Positions 43,091 to 55,967 of a stretch of DNA of 64,000 nt are shown here, piece by piece (within the stretch, counting starts at the first letter, position 1; each line of letters begins with the position of its first letter). This stretch comes from Pediococcus stilesii. GTDB lineage: Bacteria > Bacillota > Bacilli > Lactobacillales > Lactobacillaceae. The position numbers were made by a program, and so were the translations under genes. The DNA lies in contig NZ_JQBX01000006.1 of the NCBI RefSeq assembly GCF_001437075.1, forward strand, positions 1 to 64,000, given 5' to 3'. The notes beneath the pieces are model-generated. The model was not told where the DNA came from, searched no databases, and saw only the letters and a program-made list of their open reading frames with translations.

Positions 43091-43675
43091 ATGGCGCAGT
43101 TATTTTTTCACTACGGAGCAATGAATAGTGGCAAGTCAATTGAAATTTTAAAAGTGGCGCATAACTATGAAGAACAGAATAAAAAAGTTGTTTTAATGAC
43201 GAGCGGAATTGATACCCGAACTGCGGTTGGCGAAATTTCCAGCCGAATTGGGTTACGACGAGATGCATTACCGATTTTTGACGATACTAATATTTTGGAT
43301 GTGATCAAGAACGTTGATGAGAAAACGGCATGCGTGTTAATTGATGAAGCACAATTTTTAAAGAAACATCATATCTTGGAACTTGCAAAAGTCGTTGATG
43401 ATTTAGGAATTCCCGTTATGACGTTTGGCTTAAAAAATGATTTTAAAAATGATTTATTTGAAGGATCTAAATATTTGCTTCTTTATGCTGATAAAATAGT
43501 CGAAATGAAAACAATTTGTTGGTTCTGTAAACATAAGGCATTAATGAACCTTCGTTTTCATAATGGAAAACCAGTTTATGACGGCGAACAAGTACAAATT
43601 GGTGGTAATGAATCGTATTATCCCGTTTGCCGTCGACATTATTTTCACCCACTGATTGAAGAAATGAGGAACTAA
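43091..43675 (+). CDS. tdk: Thymidine kinase
   Basis: Phosphorylates thymidine to dTMP in the salvage pathway. The 194 residues have P-loop [12 protein letters not shown] at the start, the DEAQF catalytic region VLIDEAQFL, and a zinc site CWFCKHKA plus CRRHYF near the C-terminus. Type II (TK1-like) enzyme of normal length. AGGGGTGG precedes the start. First gene of the run tdk-prfA-prmC-sua5-glyA-upp; prfA begins 3 bp after its stop. Confidence 0.95.
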   Translation: MAQLFFHYGAMNSGKSIEILKVAHNYEEQNKKVVLMTSGIDTRTAVGEISSRIGLRRDALPIFDDTNILDVIKNVDEKTACVLIDEAQFLKKHHILELAKVVDDLGIPVMTFGLKNDFKNDLFEGSKYLLLYADKIVEMKTICWFCKHKALMNLRFHNGKPVYDGEQVQIGGNESYYPVCRRHYFHPLIEEMRN

Positions 43676-43678
43676 TTA

Positions 43679-44758
43679 ATGGATATTATTGAAAAAGTTC
43701 AGGCGGTTGCCGACCGTTATGAAGAATTAAGCGAGTTGCTTGCTGATCCAGAGGTCTTGTCTGATTCTCAACGGTACCAGGAGCTTTCAAAAGAAGAAGG
43801 GGAAATACGGGAAACGGTTGAAAAATACCGTGAATATCGTAAAACCGTTGATGCAATTGCCGAAAATGAAGAGTTACAACGAGAAAAACTTGATCCAGAA
43901 ATGGACAGTTTGGTTAAATCAGAGCTGTCTGATTTACGTGATACAAAAGAAAAACTTGAAGAGGAAATCAAAATTTTGATGCTTCCTTCGGATCCGAATG
44001 ATGATAAAAACATTATTATGGAAATTCATGGAGCAGCTGGTGGCGATGAAGCCAGTTTATTTGCGGCAGATTTATACAACATGTACACTCGTTACGCGGA
44101 GTCGCAAGGTTGGAAAGTTGAAGTTGTCGACGAAAATGCAACCGACGTTGGCGGATTCAAGGAAATTGTATTAATGATTTCTGGCGACAAAGTATACTCT
44201 AAATTAAAATATGAAAATGGTGCTCATCGAGTTCAACGGGTGCCGGTTACTGAATCGGCCGGAAGAGTACATACTTCGACTTCAACCGTGGGAGTAATGC
44301 CTGAAGCTGAAGATGTGGACATTGATATTGATCAAAAGGATATTCGGACTGATGTATATCGCTCATCTGGAGCCGGTGGACAGCATATTAATAAGACTTC
44401 TTCAGCTGTTCGAATGACACATTTACCCACTGGAATTGTGGTCGCAATGCAAGATGAACGTTCACAGCAACAAAACCGTGAAAAAGCGATGCGTATTTTA
44501 AAAGCGCGTGTTTATGATTACTATCAAACGCAAGAGGAAGACGCTTATAATGCCGAACGAAAGAGCGCCGTTGGTACTGGAGATCGTTCAGAACGAATTC
44601 GCACATACAATTTTCCACAGAACCGAGTAACAGACCATCGGATTGGATTGACTCTGAATAAGTTGGATCGAGTGATGAATGGTGAATTAGACGACATTAT
44701 TGATGCATTGATTTTAGATGATCAAGCAAAGAAAATGGAACAACTTCGTAATGAATAA
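43679..44758 (+). CDS. prfA: Peptide chain release factor 1
   Basis: Recognises UAA and UAG stop codons and triggers peptide release. The 359 residues include an N-terminal coiled domain, the GGQ loop [20 protein letters not shown] (whose Gln is methylated by PrmC), and a PAT-type tripeptide region seen as [13 protein letters not shown] before it. Start 3 bp after tdk. Its last 8 bp overlap prmC, an arrangement that links factor and methylase. Confidence 0.97.
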   Translation: MDIIEKVQAVADRYEELSELLADPEVLSDSQRYQELSKEEGEIRETVEKYREYRKTVDAIAENEELQREKLDPEMDSLVKSELSDLRDTKEKLEEEIKILMLPSDPNDDKNIIMEIHGAAGGDEASLFAADLYNMYTRYAESQGWKVEVVDENATDVGGFKEIVLMISGDKVYSKLKYENGAHRVQRVPVTESAGRVHTSTSTVGVMPEAEDVDIDIDQKDIRTDVYRSSGAGGQHINKTSSAVRMTHLPTGIVVAMQDERSQQQNREKAMRILKARVYDYYQTQEEDAYNAERKSAVGTGDRSERIRTYNFPQNRVTDHRIGLTLNKLDRVMNGELDDIIDALILDDQAKKMEQLRNE

Positions 44759-45602
44759 TAATCCGACTTATTTTGAAGCCCTGAGATGGGCTTCTTTATT
44801 TATCGATGAGCATGGTGGAGATGAAAATGCACCACAAATTTTGATAATGAACACAATGGAGTGGACTAGAACGGAATTAATCATGCATTACCGAGAACGC
44901 TTGCGACCCGAGCAGTGGATTTGGTTTCAAAAAGCAATTAATCGTGTGATCGAAGGAGAACCGGTGCAATATATCACCAACAAAGCTAATTTTTTTGGAC
45001 GTGAGTTTTATGTTGACCAACGAGTGTTAATTCCTCGGGTAGAAACTGAAGAAATGGTTGAAGAAATTCTGAAAAAAAACAAAAATGACGGAAGAAATTT
45101 ACGTGTGTTAGATATTGGTACTGGGAGTGGCGATATTGCTATCACATTAAAGCTTGAACGTCCGGATTGGCAGATTACGGCAACTGATATTTCAACTGAT
45201 GCTTTAAACGTTGCTAAAGAAAATGCACAAAGACATGAGGCAGTGATTGATTTTAAAAATGGCTCTTTGTTTGAAGCAGTTCAGGGGCTGAAATTTGATT
45301 TAATTGTTAGTAATCCGCCGTATATTGCTGAAAATGAAAGAAGCGAGATGGATCAGTCTGTTCTCGATTTTGAGCCGTCAATAGCATTGTTTGCGCAGGA
45401 TAATGGGCTCTTTTGGTACAAACAAATTGCGGACCAACTAAATGAGCATCTTAATTTCACGGGACAATTATTTTGTGAAATTGGTTATCAACAAGGTCCA
45501 CCATTAGGACGTTACTTTAAAGAAAAAGAATATATTAAAACGGTTGATATAATTAAGGATCTTAGTCAACATGACCGGATTCTTTGGGCTAAAATGAAAT
45601 AG
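44751..45602 (+). CDS. prmC: Release factor glutamine methyltransferase
   Basis: SAM-dependent enzyme that N5-methylates the GGQ glutamine of release factors. The 283 residues have an N-terminal helical domain with [31 protein letters not shown], the SAM loop [13 protein letters not shown] and the catalytic NPPY in [15 protein letters not shown] 44751 overlaps the prfA stop. A longer in-frame start at 44718 would extend into prfA and has no site. Confidence 0.95.
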   Translation: MNNNPTYFEALRWASLFIDEHGGDENAPQILIMNTMEWTRTELIMHYRERLRPEQWIWFQKAINRVIEGEPVQYITNKANFFGREFYVDQRVLIPRVETEEMVEEILKKNKNDGRNLRVLDIGTGSGDIAITLKLERPDWQITATDISTDALNVAKENAQRHEAVIDFKNGSLFEAVQGLKFDLIVSNPPYIAENERSEMDQSVLDFEPSIALFAQDNGLFWYKQIADQLNEHLNFTGQLFCEIGYQQGPPLGRYFKEKEYIKTVDIIKDLSQHDRILWAKMK

Positions 45603-45613
45603 GGAGACTAGTT

Positions 45614-46636
45614 ATGAGTAAATTATTTAGTAAAGAAGAAATAAACGAAGCAGCCAAAGCAATTAATGAAGGAAAGTTGGTTTCGTTTCCGACCGAAACT
45701 GTGTATGGTCTAGGAGCCGATGCAACAAATCCAGAGGCAGTTAAGAAAGTTTATGCAGCGAAGGGGCGGCCGTCAGATAACCCATTAATTGTGCACGTTG
45801 CTGACCAAGCCGGAGTTGAAAAGTTTGCTAATATTGATGAACAAAGTAAAGCGTTAATGGATAAGTTTTGGCCCGGTCCATTAACAATTATTCTGCCAAT
45901 TAAGCCAAACGCATTGGCACCGGTAGTCACTGGTGGATTGAATACGGCGGCGTTCAGAAATCCTGATAATGCCGCAACAATTAAGTTGATTCAAGAAGCT
46001 GGCGTTCCTTTAGTTGGTCCGTCTGCAAATACGTCGGGGAAGCCAAGTCCAACCAAACCAGAACATGTGATGCATGATTTAGATGGGAAAATTGCTGGTG
46101 TTTTAGATGATGGTGAAACTAAAATCGGAGTAGAATCAACGGTTTTAGATATGTCTGGTAAAATACCAAGTATCTTGCGACCGGGAGCCATAACTGTTGA
46201 TGATTTAAAAGAAATTTTACCAGAGGTTCAAACTGACCATCACCAAGTTGGAAAAGATGAGGTTCCCAAAGCTCCTGGAATGAAGTACAAGCACTACGCA
46301 CCAAACGCACAGGTATACATTGTCGAAGATTCTGAATGGCCTGAAGTTGGTCAGTGGATTGCCAAACATGCAAATCAAATAGTAGGTGTAATGACAACGG
46401 ATGCAACTTTCAGAAACAATAAGCTTGATAGTTACGACAATATTCGTTATATGTCTTTGGGGGACGGGCCTGAGAGTGCAAGTCATAGATTATTTGATGA
46501 ATTACGAACTTTTGATCAAAATTTATTAATTAATGTTATCTTTTCTCAAAAGTTTGATAGAATAGGTATTGGCGAAGCATACATGAATCGCCTACAAAAA
46601 TCGGCAGGTAACACTTATTTTAGCGATATTAACTAG
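45614..46636 (+). CDS. L-threonylcarbamoyladenylate synthase (Sua5/YwlC)
   Basis: Makes threonylcarbamoyl-AMP for the t6A37 modification of tRNAs that read ANN codons. The 340 residues have an N-terminal YrdC domain (about 10-200: VSFPTETVYGLGADA, KGRPSDNPLIVHV, GPSANTSGKPSPT) and the C-terminal Sua5 domain (about 225-335), joined by KAPGMKYKHYAP. AGGGAGACT precedes the start. Located between prmC and glyA in the translation-related run. Confidence 0.95.
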   Translation: MSKLFSKEEINEAAKAINEGKLVSFPTETVYGLGADATNPEAVKKVYAAKGRPSDNPLIVHVADQAGVEKFANIDEQSKALMDKFWPGPLTIILPIKPNALAPVVTGGLNTAAFRNPDNAATIKLIQEAGVPLVGPSANTSGKPSPTKPEHVMHDLDGKIAGVLDDGETKIGVESTVLDMSGKIPSILRPGAITVDDLKEILPEVQTDHHQVGKDEVPKAPGMKYKHYAPNAQVYIVEDSEWPEVGQWIAKHANQIVGVMTTDATFRNNKLDSYDNIRYMSLGDGPESASHRLFDELRTFDQNLLINVIFSQKFDRIGIGEAYMNRLQKSAGNTYFSDIN

Positions 46637-46649
46637 GAGGAATTGACCA

Positions 46650-47882
46650 GTGAATTATAAAGAACAAGATCCAGAATTATGGGCTGCAATTGGACGTGAA
46701 GAAAATCGTCAGCAGCATAATATTGAATTAATTGCTTCAGAAAACATTGTGTCAGAAGGTGTTCGTCAGGCTCAGGGTAGCGTTTTGACAAACAAATATG
46801 CTGAAGGATATCCAGGGAAACGATACTACGGTGGATGTGAATTTATTGATCAAGTAGAACAGATGGCAATTGATCGCGCTAAGCAACTTTTTGGCGCAGA
46901 ATACGCTAATGTTCAACCTCATTCTGGCTCTCAAGCAAATGCGGCTGCTTACGCTGCGTTTATCAATCCAGGTGATAAAATTCTAGGGATGGATTTAAAC
47001 GCTGGCGGACACTTAACGCATGGTGCAAAGGTTAGTTTTAGTGGAACTTTCTATCATTCTGTCAGCTATGGCGTAGATCCAGTAACCGAGGAATTGGATT
47101 ACGATAAAATTCGTGAAATCGCACTTAAGGAACGTCCACAAATCATTGTTGCAGGTGCCTCTGCTTATAGTCGCTTTATCGATTGGAATAAGTTCCGTGA
47201 AATTGCGGACGAAGTCAATGCATTTTTGATGGTTGATATGGCACATATTGCTGGTTTAGTAGCCACAGGCTTACACCCATCACCAGTTGGAATTGCGGAT
47301 GTTGTTACTACTACCACGCATAAAACATTACGTGGACCTCGTGGTGGGATGATTCTGTCACAAGAAAAGTATGCTAAACAATTGAACTTTGCTGTTTTCC
47401 CTCAAAATCAAGGGGGACCTCTAGAACATGTAATTGCCGGAAAAGCGGTTGCTTTTGGCGAAGCTCTCCGACCTGAATTTAAAGAATATCAGGAACAAGT
47501 TCTCAAAAATGCAAAAGCCATGGCTGCTGTTTTTGAAGCAGAAGATAATCTGCATGTCGTAACCGGGGGCACGGATAACCATTTGATGACCGTTGATTTG
47601 ACACAGACAGATTTAAATGGAAAAGAAGTTCAAAATCTATTGGATACAGTTTTTATTACGACTAATAAAGAAGCAATCCCTGATGAAAAGCTAAGTCCAT
47701 TCAAGACATCTGGTTTACGAGTGGGGACACCAGCGATTACGACACGTGGCTTTAAGGAAGATGACTGTGAAGCAGTTGCAAAACTAATTATTAAAGCAAT
47801 TAATCATCATGATGATCCGGCTGTATTAGATGAAATTAAAAAGGAAGTATTTGAGTTAACTGCAAAACACCCAATTGCCTAA
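46650..47882 (+). CDS. glyA: Serine hydroxymethyltransferase
   Basis: PLP enzyme that interconverts serine and glycine with tetrahydrofolate, the main source of one-carbon units. The 410 residues show [39 protein letters not shown], the PLP lysine in [14 protein letters not shown] and [10 protein letters not shown]. The start is GTG 46650, set by AGGAGGAATT. A normal full-length enzyme. Confidence 0.97.
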   Translation: MNYKEQDPELWAAIGREENRQQHNIELIASENIVSEGVRQAQGSVLTNKYAEGYPGKRYYGGCEFIDQVEQMAIDRAKQLFGAEYANVQPHSGSQANAAAYAAFINPGDKILGMDLNAGGHLTHGAKVSFSGTFYHSVSYGVDPVTEELDYDKIREIALKERPQIIVAGASAYSRFIDWNKFREIADEVNAFLMVDMAHIAGLVATGLHPSPVGIADVVTTTTHKTLRGPRGGMILSQEKYAKQLNFAVFPQNQGGPLEHVIAGKAVAFGEALRPEFKEYQEQVLKNAKAMAAVFEAEDNLHVVTGGTDNHLMTVDLTQTDLNGKEVQNLLDTVFITTNKEAIPDEKLSPFKTSGLRVGTPAITTRGFKEDDCEAVAKLIIKAINHHDDPAVLDEIKKEVFELTAKHPIA

Positions 47883-47951
47883 ATTAAACCTAGTTTTTTT
47901 GTGTATTTTTAGCTACAATTGATAAGGAATTTGAAAGGAGCGAGTTTAGAC

Positions 47952-48581
47952 ATGGGTAAGTTTGAGGTTCTCAATCATCCGTTAATTCAACATAAGTTAA
48001 CTTTGATTAGGGATAAACGCTGTAGCACAAAGGAGTTTCGTGAAATTGTAAACGAAATTTCAACGTTAATGGCTTACGAAGTATCACGTGATATGCCACT
48101 TGAAGACGTGGAAATTGAAACACCAATTGGTAAATCAATTCAAAAACAAATTTCTGGTAAGAAGGTTGCAATTGTTCCAATTCTTCGTGCAGGCTTAGGT
48201 ATGGTCGATGGAATGGCTGAACTATTGCCAGTTGCTCGAATTGGTCATATCGGAATGTACCGTGATGAAGAAACATTGAAGCCAACGGAATACTTTGTTA
48301 AGTTACCAAGCGATATCAGTGAACGTCAAGTATTTGTTGTTGATCCAATGCTTGCAACAGGCGGTTCCGCAATTATGGCGGTTGATGCACTAAAAAAACG
48401 AGGAGCAAGAGATATTCGACTATGTTGTTTAGTTGCTGCTCCTGAGGGTGTAAAAGCATTACAAAAAGCTCATCCAGATATTGATATTTACACTGCTGCT
48501 TTGGATGAGAAACTTAATGAAGACGGCTATATTGTACCTGGATTAGGTGACGCAGGTGACCGGCTGTTTGGAACAAAATAA
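47952..48581 (+). CDS. upp: Uracil phosphoribosyltransferase
   Basis: Salvages uracil with PRPP to give UMP. The 209 residues include [27 protein letters not shown], the PRPP loop [17 protein letters not shown] and the uracil-binding end [19 protein letters not shown] 47952 follows GAAAGGAGCG; an earlier ATG at 47919 is not supported. Last gene of the tdk to upp run, closed by a hairpin. Confidence 0.97.
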   Translation: MGKFEVLNHPLIQHKLTLIRDKRCSTKEFREIVNEISTLMAYEVSRDMPLEDVEIETPIGKSIQKQISGKKVAIVPILRAGLGMVDGMAELLPVARIGHIGMYRDEETLKPTEYFVKLPSDISERQVFVVDPMLATGGSAIMAVDALKKRGARDIRLCCLVAAPEGVKALQKAHPDIDIYTAALDEKLNEDGYIVPGLGDAGDRLFGTK

Positions 48582-48587
48582 ATTTCT

Positions 48588-48613
48588 AGAGGAGAGCTTT
48601 CGAGCTCTTCTTT
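48588..48613 (+). terminator. Terminator after upp
   Basis: GGAGAGCT and AGCTCTTC form a short stem around TTCG, followed by a run of Ts. Confidence 0.75.
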
Positions 48614-48708
48614 TTTTTACGCCAATTTCCATTACATTAATGACTCAAAAGCTTTATGATTAAGTATATAGAATACGCTTACAGAAATAGCTAAGGAGAT
48701 TAATTCGA

Positions 48709-49410
48709 ATGGCATATATTGAAGTGAAAAATGAAAATAAAATATATCAAATGGGTGAAACTCAAATTTTTGCAAATCGAGATATAAATTTTGAAATTGA
48801 AAAAGGAAAAATAACGGTTATTTTGGGTCCGAGTGGGGCTGGTAAATCGACTGTTTTAAACATGTTGGGAGGGATGGACAGTCCGTCAAGTGGCCAAATC
48901 TTAATTGATGGTGTTGATGTTGCTAAATTTAATGATCGGCAGCTAACTTTGTATAGAAGAAACGATGTTGGATTTATTTTTCAGTTTTATAATCTTATTC
49001 CAAATTTGACAACTTTGGAAAACGTTGAATTAGCGACGTCACTAGTTAAAGATAGTTTAGATCCTAAGGAAGTTTTAGACCAGGTCGGTTTGAGCGAACG
49101 AATGTCAAACTTTCCGTCTCAATTATCTGGTGGAGAACAGCAACGTTTGGCAATTGCGCGCGCGTTGGCTAAGAATCCGAAACTACTGCTCTGTGATGAA
49201 CCAACTGGTGCGCTAGATTATACAACTGGTAAACAAGTCTTACAGTTATTAAGTGAAGCCAGTCGTAAGTTTAATAAAACCGCCATTATCATCACTCATA
49301 ACTCGGAAATTGCCAAAATGGCTGACCGAGTAATTCATATCAATGATTCCAAAGTACATGAGGTGATTGATAACAGCCAGCCCATAAAGGCAGTTGATTT
49401 GGTATGGTAG
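48709..49410 (+). CDS. ABC transporter ATPase, MacB/LolD type
   Basis: Cytoplasmic ATPase of 233 residues. Walker [11 protein letters not shown]-loop FQFYNLIP, signature [15 protein letters not shown] and Walker [13 protein letters not shown] match the LolD/MacB group, which drives mechanotransmission by FtsX-type permeases. The permease gene follows after 10 bp. No peptide-sensing kinase adjoins it, so a bacitracin-resistance type role is not supported. Confidence 0.92.
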   Translation: MAYIEVKNENKIYQMGETQIFANRDINFEIEKGKITVILGPSGAGKSTVLNMLGGMDSPSSGQILIDGVDVAKFNDRQLTLYRRNDVGFIFQFYNLIPNLTTLENVELATSLVKDSLDPKEVLDQVGLSERMSNFPSQLSGGEQQRLAIARALAKNPKLLLCDEPTGALDYTTGKQVLQLLSEASRKFNKTAIIITHNSEIAKMADRVIHINDSKVHEVIDNSQPIKAVDLVW

Positions 49411-49420
49411 GTGAGGATTA

Positions 49421-52030
49421 ATGAATAAATTATTGTTACGTGACATAAAGAATTCCGCCGGGCGTTTTATTGCAATCTTGTTAATTATCATGCTGGGCGT
49501 GCTACTTTTTGTGGGAGTTAAAGCAACGGGGCCATCGTTAAATGATACGCTTCAATTAGAGGTTAATAAGCAAAAACTGAGTGATATTCGGGTGATATCG
49601 GATAAAGGATTTACTTCAAAGGACGTTTCAGCGGCTCAAAAAGTTCAGGGGTCTCAAATTGAACTTTCTAAATTTAAATATGTAATTGGTGGAAAAAATA
49701 AAGATGCGGTCGCACTGTACGGTTTGAATTCTGATTTAAAACAGAACCAGTTCAAATTGACAAGCGGCCGTTTACCTAAAAATGATGGAGAAATCTTATT
49801 AGATCAACGGGCAAAGCAAAAGGAAGAATATCAATTAGGAGACCGGTTTACTTTTGCAAAATCAGCAGATTTAAAGGACGATCAATACAAAATTGTTGGT
49901 TTCGTCGACTCACCAATTTATATTGATGATTCCAGTCGAGGATCTGCTAATTTAGGTAGTGGGAACGTTCAATATTTTGCGTACGTTAGTGATGACTCGA
50001 TTAATATTCCTGTTAATAATTTAATGAATATCCGCTTTGAAAGTTTACAGCAAGAACAATTATTTTCGGATAAGTATAAAACTAAACTCAATTCTAAGCT
50101 GGGAAAAATAAAGTTAGCACTGAATAAACGAAAAAATGCGCGGGCAAATGAGATTGCCAGTACGGGATTGAGTCAAATTGCAGATGCGCAGGCAAAATTA
50201 AACGAAGCTCAAAGTCAGTTAGCAAAAACAAAAGCTCAAACTTCCAAAATTAATGGTAGTAATCGTGAAGCAAACGAAAAGTTGGAGCAACAAGCGGATG
50301 AGTTAAACCAAAAACAGAGCCAGTTGGAGTCCCAAAAGTCTAGTATTTTAAAACGGGCTGAACCAAATTATATTTGGCAAGAACGAAGCGACCTTCCGGG
50401 ATTTACGGGTTATGGTGAAAGTTCAAAAAGAATCTCAGCAATCGCAAACGTTTTTCCGGCGTTTTTCTTCTTATTGGCGGCCTTGATTACGTTTACAACG
50501 GTCATGAGAATGGTTGAAGAATCAAGAGGACAAATCGGGACGCTAAAAGCGCTGGGCTTTTCAAAAATGGCAATTGGATACGAGTACACTTCTTACGCTT
50601 TTTGGGCCGGTATTTTGGGGGCCATAATTGGAGCTGGTCTCGGGAATCAACTGTTACCACGATTTGTGATTTCAATGTATAAGAATTACGTATTGGGGCC
50701 ACCGGTGATCAGCTATGATTGGAGTTCAATTATAATAGCGATCGTCTTATCGATGGTCGTGACTGTTGGTGCTGCTTTATTCGTTGTGCTAAAGGAAACC
50801 CGGGATTCACCATCAGCCTTAATGCGTCCCAAAGCTCCAAAAAATGCAAAGAAGATTTTACTTGAACGAATACCATTTATCTGGAAGAGATTAAAGTTTA
50901 ATCAGAAAATTAGTTATCGAAACCTGTTTAGGTTTAAGACTAGAGGATTAATGACAATTTTAGGTATTGCTGGCGGAACAGCACTAATTCTAACCGGATT
51001 TGGAATATCAAATTCAATTTCGGCCACGGCAAATCTTCAATTCAAAAAAGTTATAAATTATGACCTAGTCCTTCAATCTAAGACGGTCCAAAGTCTTGAT
51101 TCAGTGAGAAAAACGATTGAATCGGATAAAAATTATCAGTCTAGTACCATTGTGCATACTTCGACGGCATCAGTGCGTCAAAACGGGAAAAAAGTTAACG
51201 ATATTACAATGTACGTCCCCAATAGTAATAATGGATTAACTGGCTTTATCACGCTTAAGGATTATCAAAATGGTGAGGCAATGCGGTTAAAGAGTGATGG
51301 AGTTATTATTACCCAAAAGATGGCTAAAATTTTGAACCTAAAGCAAGGACAGTCGATTGAAATTAGTGTTGACGGAAAACATCCGACCAATTTTAAGGTA
51401 TCAGGAATTGCCAAAAATTATGTTGGAAATTTTATCTATATGCCACGCGCACTTTACCAACAAAAAATAGCGGACAATCCTAAAATGCAAACGTTGTTGG
51501 TTAAAATAAAGAATTCCTCGGACGCTGATAATAATCTTGCTAAAAATTGGATGAAAAAAAATTCCAATATTTTAGGCATAAGTTTTGTGAATGATCAGTC
51601 CGCTATTGTTGATGATATGACGAAACAATTGGGACCAGTGGTGATGATTTTTATTCTGTTATCGGGACTACTATCGTTCATCGTCTTGTATAATTTAAAT
51701 AACATCAATATTTCGGAACGATTGCGAGAGTTATCAACAATTAAAGTGTTAGGTTTTTTGAACCCCGAGGTAACAATGTATGTTGCCAGAGAAAGCATCA
51801 TTTTGGCCGCTTTAGGGATTATTTTAGGATTTGGTCTAGGAAACTTACTTACCGATTACGTCATTAGACAGGCCGAAACCGATACAGTTGTATTTCCTTT
51901 GACAATTGAACCGATTGGTTATATTGTAGCCACAGTTTTAATGATTCTATTTAACCTAATTGTTGTATATTTAACACATAGGAGACTAAAAAAAGTTGAT
52001 ATGGTGGAGGCATTAAAATCAAATGAATGA
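49421..52030 (+). CDS. FtsX-type ABC permease
   Basis: An 869-residue permease with the long layout: an N-terminal helix (about 12-32), a large extracytoplasmic domain with a coiled coil at about 240-310 (Ala/Gln/Lys-rich heptads), and a first FtsX block of three helices (about 345-470). A second extracytoplasmic domain is followed by a final three-helix FtsX block (about 740-860). Partner of the ATPase before it. Such permeases handle peptides, lipids or cell-wall hydrolase control; the substrate here is unknown. Confidence 0.9.
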   Translation: MNKLLLRDIKNSAGRFIAILLIIMLGVLLFVGVKATGPSLNDTLQLEVNKQKLSDIRVISDKGFTSKDVSAAQKVQGSQIELSKFKYVIGGKNKDAVALYGLNSDLKQNQFKLTSGRLPKNDGEILLDQRAKQKEEYQLGDRFTFAKSADLKDDQYKIVGFVDSPIYIDDSSRGSANLGSGNVQYFAYVSDDSINIPVNNLMNIRFESLQQEQLFSDKYKTKLNSKLGKIKLALNKRKNARANEIASTGLSQIADAQAKLNEAQSQLAKTKAQTSKINGSNREANEKLEQQADELNQKQSQLESQKSSILKRAEPNYIWQERSDLPGFTGYGESSKRISAIANVFPAFFFLLAALITFTTVMRMVEESRGQIGTLKALGFSKMAIGYEYTSYAFWAGILGAIIGAGLGNQLLPRFVISMYKNYVLGPPVISYDWSSIIIAIVLSMVVTVGAALFVVLKETRDSPSALMRPKAPKNAKKILLERIPFIWKRLKFNQKISYRNLFRFKTRGLMTILGIAGGTALILTGFGISNSISATANLQFKKVINYDLVLQSKTVQSLDSVRKTIESDKNYQSSTIVHTSTASVRQNGKKVNDITMYVPNSNNGLTGFITLKDYQNGEAMRLKSDGVIITQKMAKILNLKQGQSIEISVDGKHPTNFKVSGIAKNYVGNFIYMPRALYQQKIADNPKMQTLLVKIKNSSDADNNLAKNWMKKNSNILGISFVNDQSAIVDDMTKQLGPVVMIFILLSGLLSFIVLYNLNNINISERLRELSTIKVLGFLNPEVTMYVARESIILAALGIILGFGLGNLLTDYVIRQAETDTVVFPLTIEPIGYIVATVLMILFNLIVVYLTHRRLKKVDMVEALKSNE

Positions 52031-52314
52031 TTAAACCAAAGTTTTACGTCGTGAAGTTTTCTTTAAAAGTTCTTAAGAATTTATTTAATTTTTTCCGAAG
52101 AGCAAATTGATTAAACAGTTGTTTTTGAAGCGCTAACAACTTATAAAGCCTAAAATAACAACGATTATTGCTTTGTCTTTTATCGGAATTGGTGGTATCA
52201 TTTCAAATGTATTTTCAGACGGAAAATACTGTCTTTTGTTCAAGTTTATGACTTAAATTTTGGCATTGTTAATGCAGGTTTAAGTACACTTAGGTAGAAA
52301 AGAGGTGATATTCT
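52031..52314 (+). promoter_or_regulatory. Leader region of the ATP synthase operon
   Basis: This 284-bp interval holds no credible gene, and no atpI is present. A small perfect hairpin GTATTTTC/GAAAATAC (52209-52216, 52222-52229) is visible. AAGAGGTGAT before 52315 is the atpB ribosome binding site. The operon promoter must lie here, but I cannot single out a convincing -35/-10 pair. Confidence 0.45.
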
Positions 52315-53031
52315 GTGAGTGGTGAATCAATTTCAACTTTTCAGTTTCTTGGTTTGACATTTAATACGACAAACTTGATTTCCGGATTAGCTGCAGCATT
52401 GATTGTTTTTGGTGTTGTATTTGCTTTTTCACGTAATTTAAAGTTAAAGCCGACTGGCAAGCAAAATGCGCTAGAATGGGTCGTTGATTTTACCAATGGT
52501 ATTTTACGTGATTCTGTTGATGAAAAAGAGGAAAAGAATTTTGGCCTATATGCTTTTACGCTTTTCTTGTTCATCTTTATTTCTAACCAAATCGGTTTAT
52601 TTCTGCAGATTGCATGGAATGATGTTACGTATCTAAGAAGCCCAACAGCTGATCCGATTGTCACTTTAACATTGTCGTTGATCACAATGATGTTAGCGCA
52701 CTATTCAGGTGTTGCAAAATTTGGCTTTAAACAATATTTTGAAAGAACATATTTATCGCCATTTAAGATCTGGTTACCGATTGGTGTTTTTACAGAATTC
52801 ATTGATTTCTTGACCCTTGGGTTACGTATTTACGGTGTTATTTTCGCCGGTGAAATGCTACTTAAGATGATCGGAGGAATTGCTTTCTCAGGTGGCGTCG
52901 TTAACATGATTGTCGCCATCCCACTTGCCTTGATCTGGCAAGGATTTTCCGTATTCTTGGGTAGTATCCAGGCGTTTGTGTTTGTAACACTAACATCTGT
53001 TTACATTTCTCATAAGGTCGAAGACGAATAA
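52315..53031 (+). CDS. atpB: ATP synthase F0 subunit a
   Basis: Membrane stator subunit of 238 residues with about five or six helices, providing proton half-channels. The essential Arg lies in LTLGLRIYGVIFAGEM, and the C-terminal SVFLGSIQAFVFVTLTSVYI is typical. The start is GTG 52315 after AAGAGGTGAT. First gene of atpBEFHAGDC. Confidence 0.95.
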   Translation: MSGESISTFQFLGLTFNTTNLISGLAAALIVFGVVFAFSRNLKLKPTGKQNALEWVVDFTNGILRDSVDEKEEKNFGLYAFTLFLFIFISNQIGLFLQIAWNDVTYLRSPTADPIVTLTLSLITMMLAHYSGVAKFGFKQYFERTYLSPFKIWLPIGVFTEFIDFLTLGLRIYGVIFAGEMLLKMIGGIAFSGGVVNMIVAIPLALIWQGFSVFLGSIQAFVFVTLTSVYISHKVEDE

Positions 53032-53045
53032 TATTTTATTTTTAG

Positions 53046-53276
<231 letters not shown>

Positions 53277-53320
53277 GCAGTGATAAATTATTAATTTATC
53301 AAAGAAGGAGGTGTCAATAG

Positions 53321-53842
53321 ATGTTTACGCACATTATATTAGGGGCGGCACAGGGGAGCACTCTGTACATTGGTGATATGTTATTTTACGCCATTTTATT
53401 TATTGTATTAATGGCTCTAATTGCAAAATTTGCATGGGGACCAGTTAATGCAATGCTAAAAGAACGTGCTGATCGGATTTCTGACGACATTGACTCAGCT
53501 GAGAAGTCTCGTAAAGAGGCCGATGAGCTTGCTAAACAACGTAAAGAAGCGTTAGACAATTCTCACGAAGAAGCCACGTCTATCATTAATAATGCTAAAG
53601 ATAGTGGTGCAAAAGAACGTGAATTAATCATTGGAAATGCTCAAACTGAAGCTAAGTCGCTAAAAGATAAAGCTAAACAGGATATTGAACAAGAACGCGC
53701 TGATGCACTCAAGAGTGCACAAGACGATATTGCGTCGTTATCTATTGAGATTGCTTCCAAAGTTATCAAAAAAGAGCTTGATGAAAACAGTCAAAAGCAA
53801 TTGATTGATTCATACATCGAAGGTTTAGGTGATAGTAAATGA
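53321..53842 (+). CDS. atpF: ATP synthase F0 subunit b
   Basis: Peripheral stalk subunit of 173 residues: one N-terminal membrane helix (about 18-40, ending [17 protein letters not shown]) and a long charged coiled coil to the C-terminus that dimerises and binds delta. AAGGAGGTG precedes the start. The stop overlaps the atpH start (ATGA). Confidence 0.95.
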   Translation: MFTHIILGAAQGSTLYIGDMLFYAILFIVLMALIAKFAWGPVNAMLKERADRISDDIDSAEKSRKEADELAKQRKEALDNSHEEATSIINNAKDSGAKERELIIGNAQTEAKSLKDKAKQDIEQERADALKSAQDDIASLSIEIASKVIKKELDENSQKQLIDSYIEGLGDSK

Positions 53843-54381
53843 GTTTAGATAAAACGACAATCGCTAAACGTTACGCTAAAGCACTTTTTGAAATTGTTTC
53901 TGAAAATGGTCAGCTAGAAGAGACTAGAAGCGAATTAAATCAAATTCGGAATGTATTTACTGATAACAAAGGATTAGGCAAGATTTTAACTGATAAGGGC
54001 TTGGAACAGACGCACAAGCAAGGAATCATTGATATTTTAGTCAAGGATGCTTCGACGTCTGTTCAAAACCTAATTAAGATGACTTTTGATTACGGCCGGA
54101 TGGATGATTTGACCGCAATTATTGACGAGTTTAATGACATGTGCGACCTAAGCGAGCAGCTGGTCCGTGCAAGGGTTATTTCAGCAATTCCGTTGAGTGA
54201 TGAGCAACTCAATCGAATGGCTGATAATTTTGCCCACCGTTTAAACGTTAAAAAAGTTATTTTAGATAGTGAAGTTGATGATTCAATCATTGGCGGTGCT
54301 ATCATTAAAACAGACAGTTTGATCTACGATGGTAGTATTCAAACTCAAATTAATCAAATTAGACAGCGCCTTATAGGTTAG
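53839..54381 (+). CDS. atpH: ATP synthase F1 subunit delta
   Basis: A 180-residue connector between F1 and the b stalk. It starts [14 protein letters not shown] and ends [30 protein letters not shown], both standard for subunit delta. It overlaps atpF by 4 bp. Confidence 0.96.
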   Translation: MSLDKTTIAKRYAKALFEIVSENGQLEETRSELNQIRNVFTDNKGLGKILTDKGLEQTHKQGIIDILVKDASTSVQNLIKMTFDYGRMDDLTAIIDEFNDMCDLSEQLVRARVISAIPLSDEQLNRMADNFAHRLNVKKVILDSEVDDSIIGGAIIKTDSLIYDGSIQTQINQIRQRLIG

Positions 54382-54395
54382 CTCGATATTTGTAA

Positions 54396-55931
<1,536 letters not shown>

Positions 55932-55967
55932 TATATCAGCCTACAAGAGGAAAAGTGGTGAGAATTA

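Noticed and set aside
48709-52030. Bacitracin-resistance (BceAB-type) module
   Set aside because: The permease has the two-block long FtsX layout with a coiled coil and no sensor kinase or regulator adjoins it.
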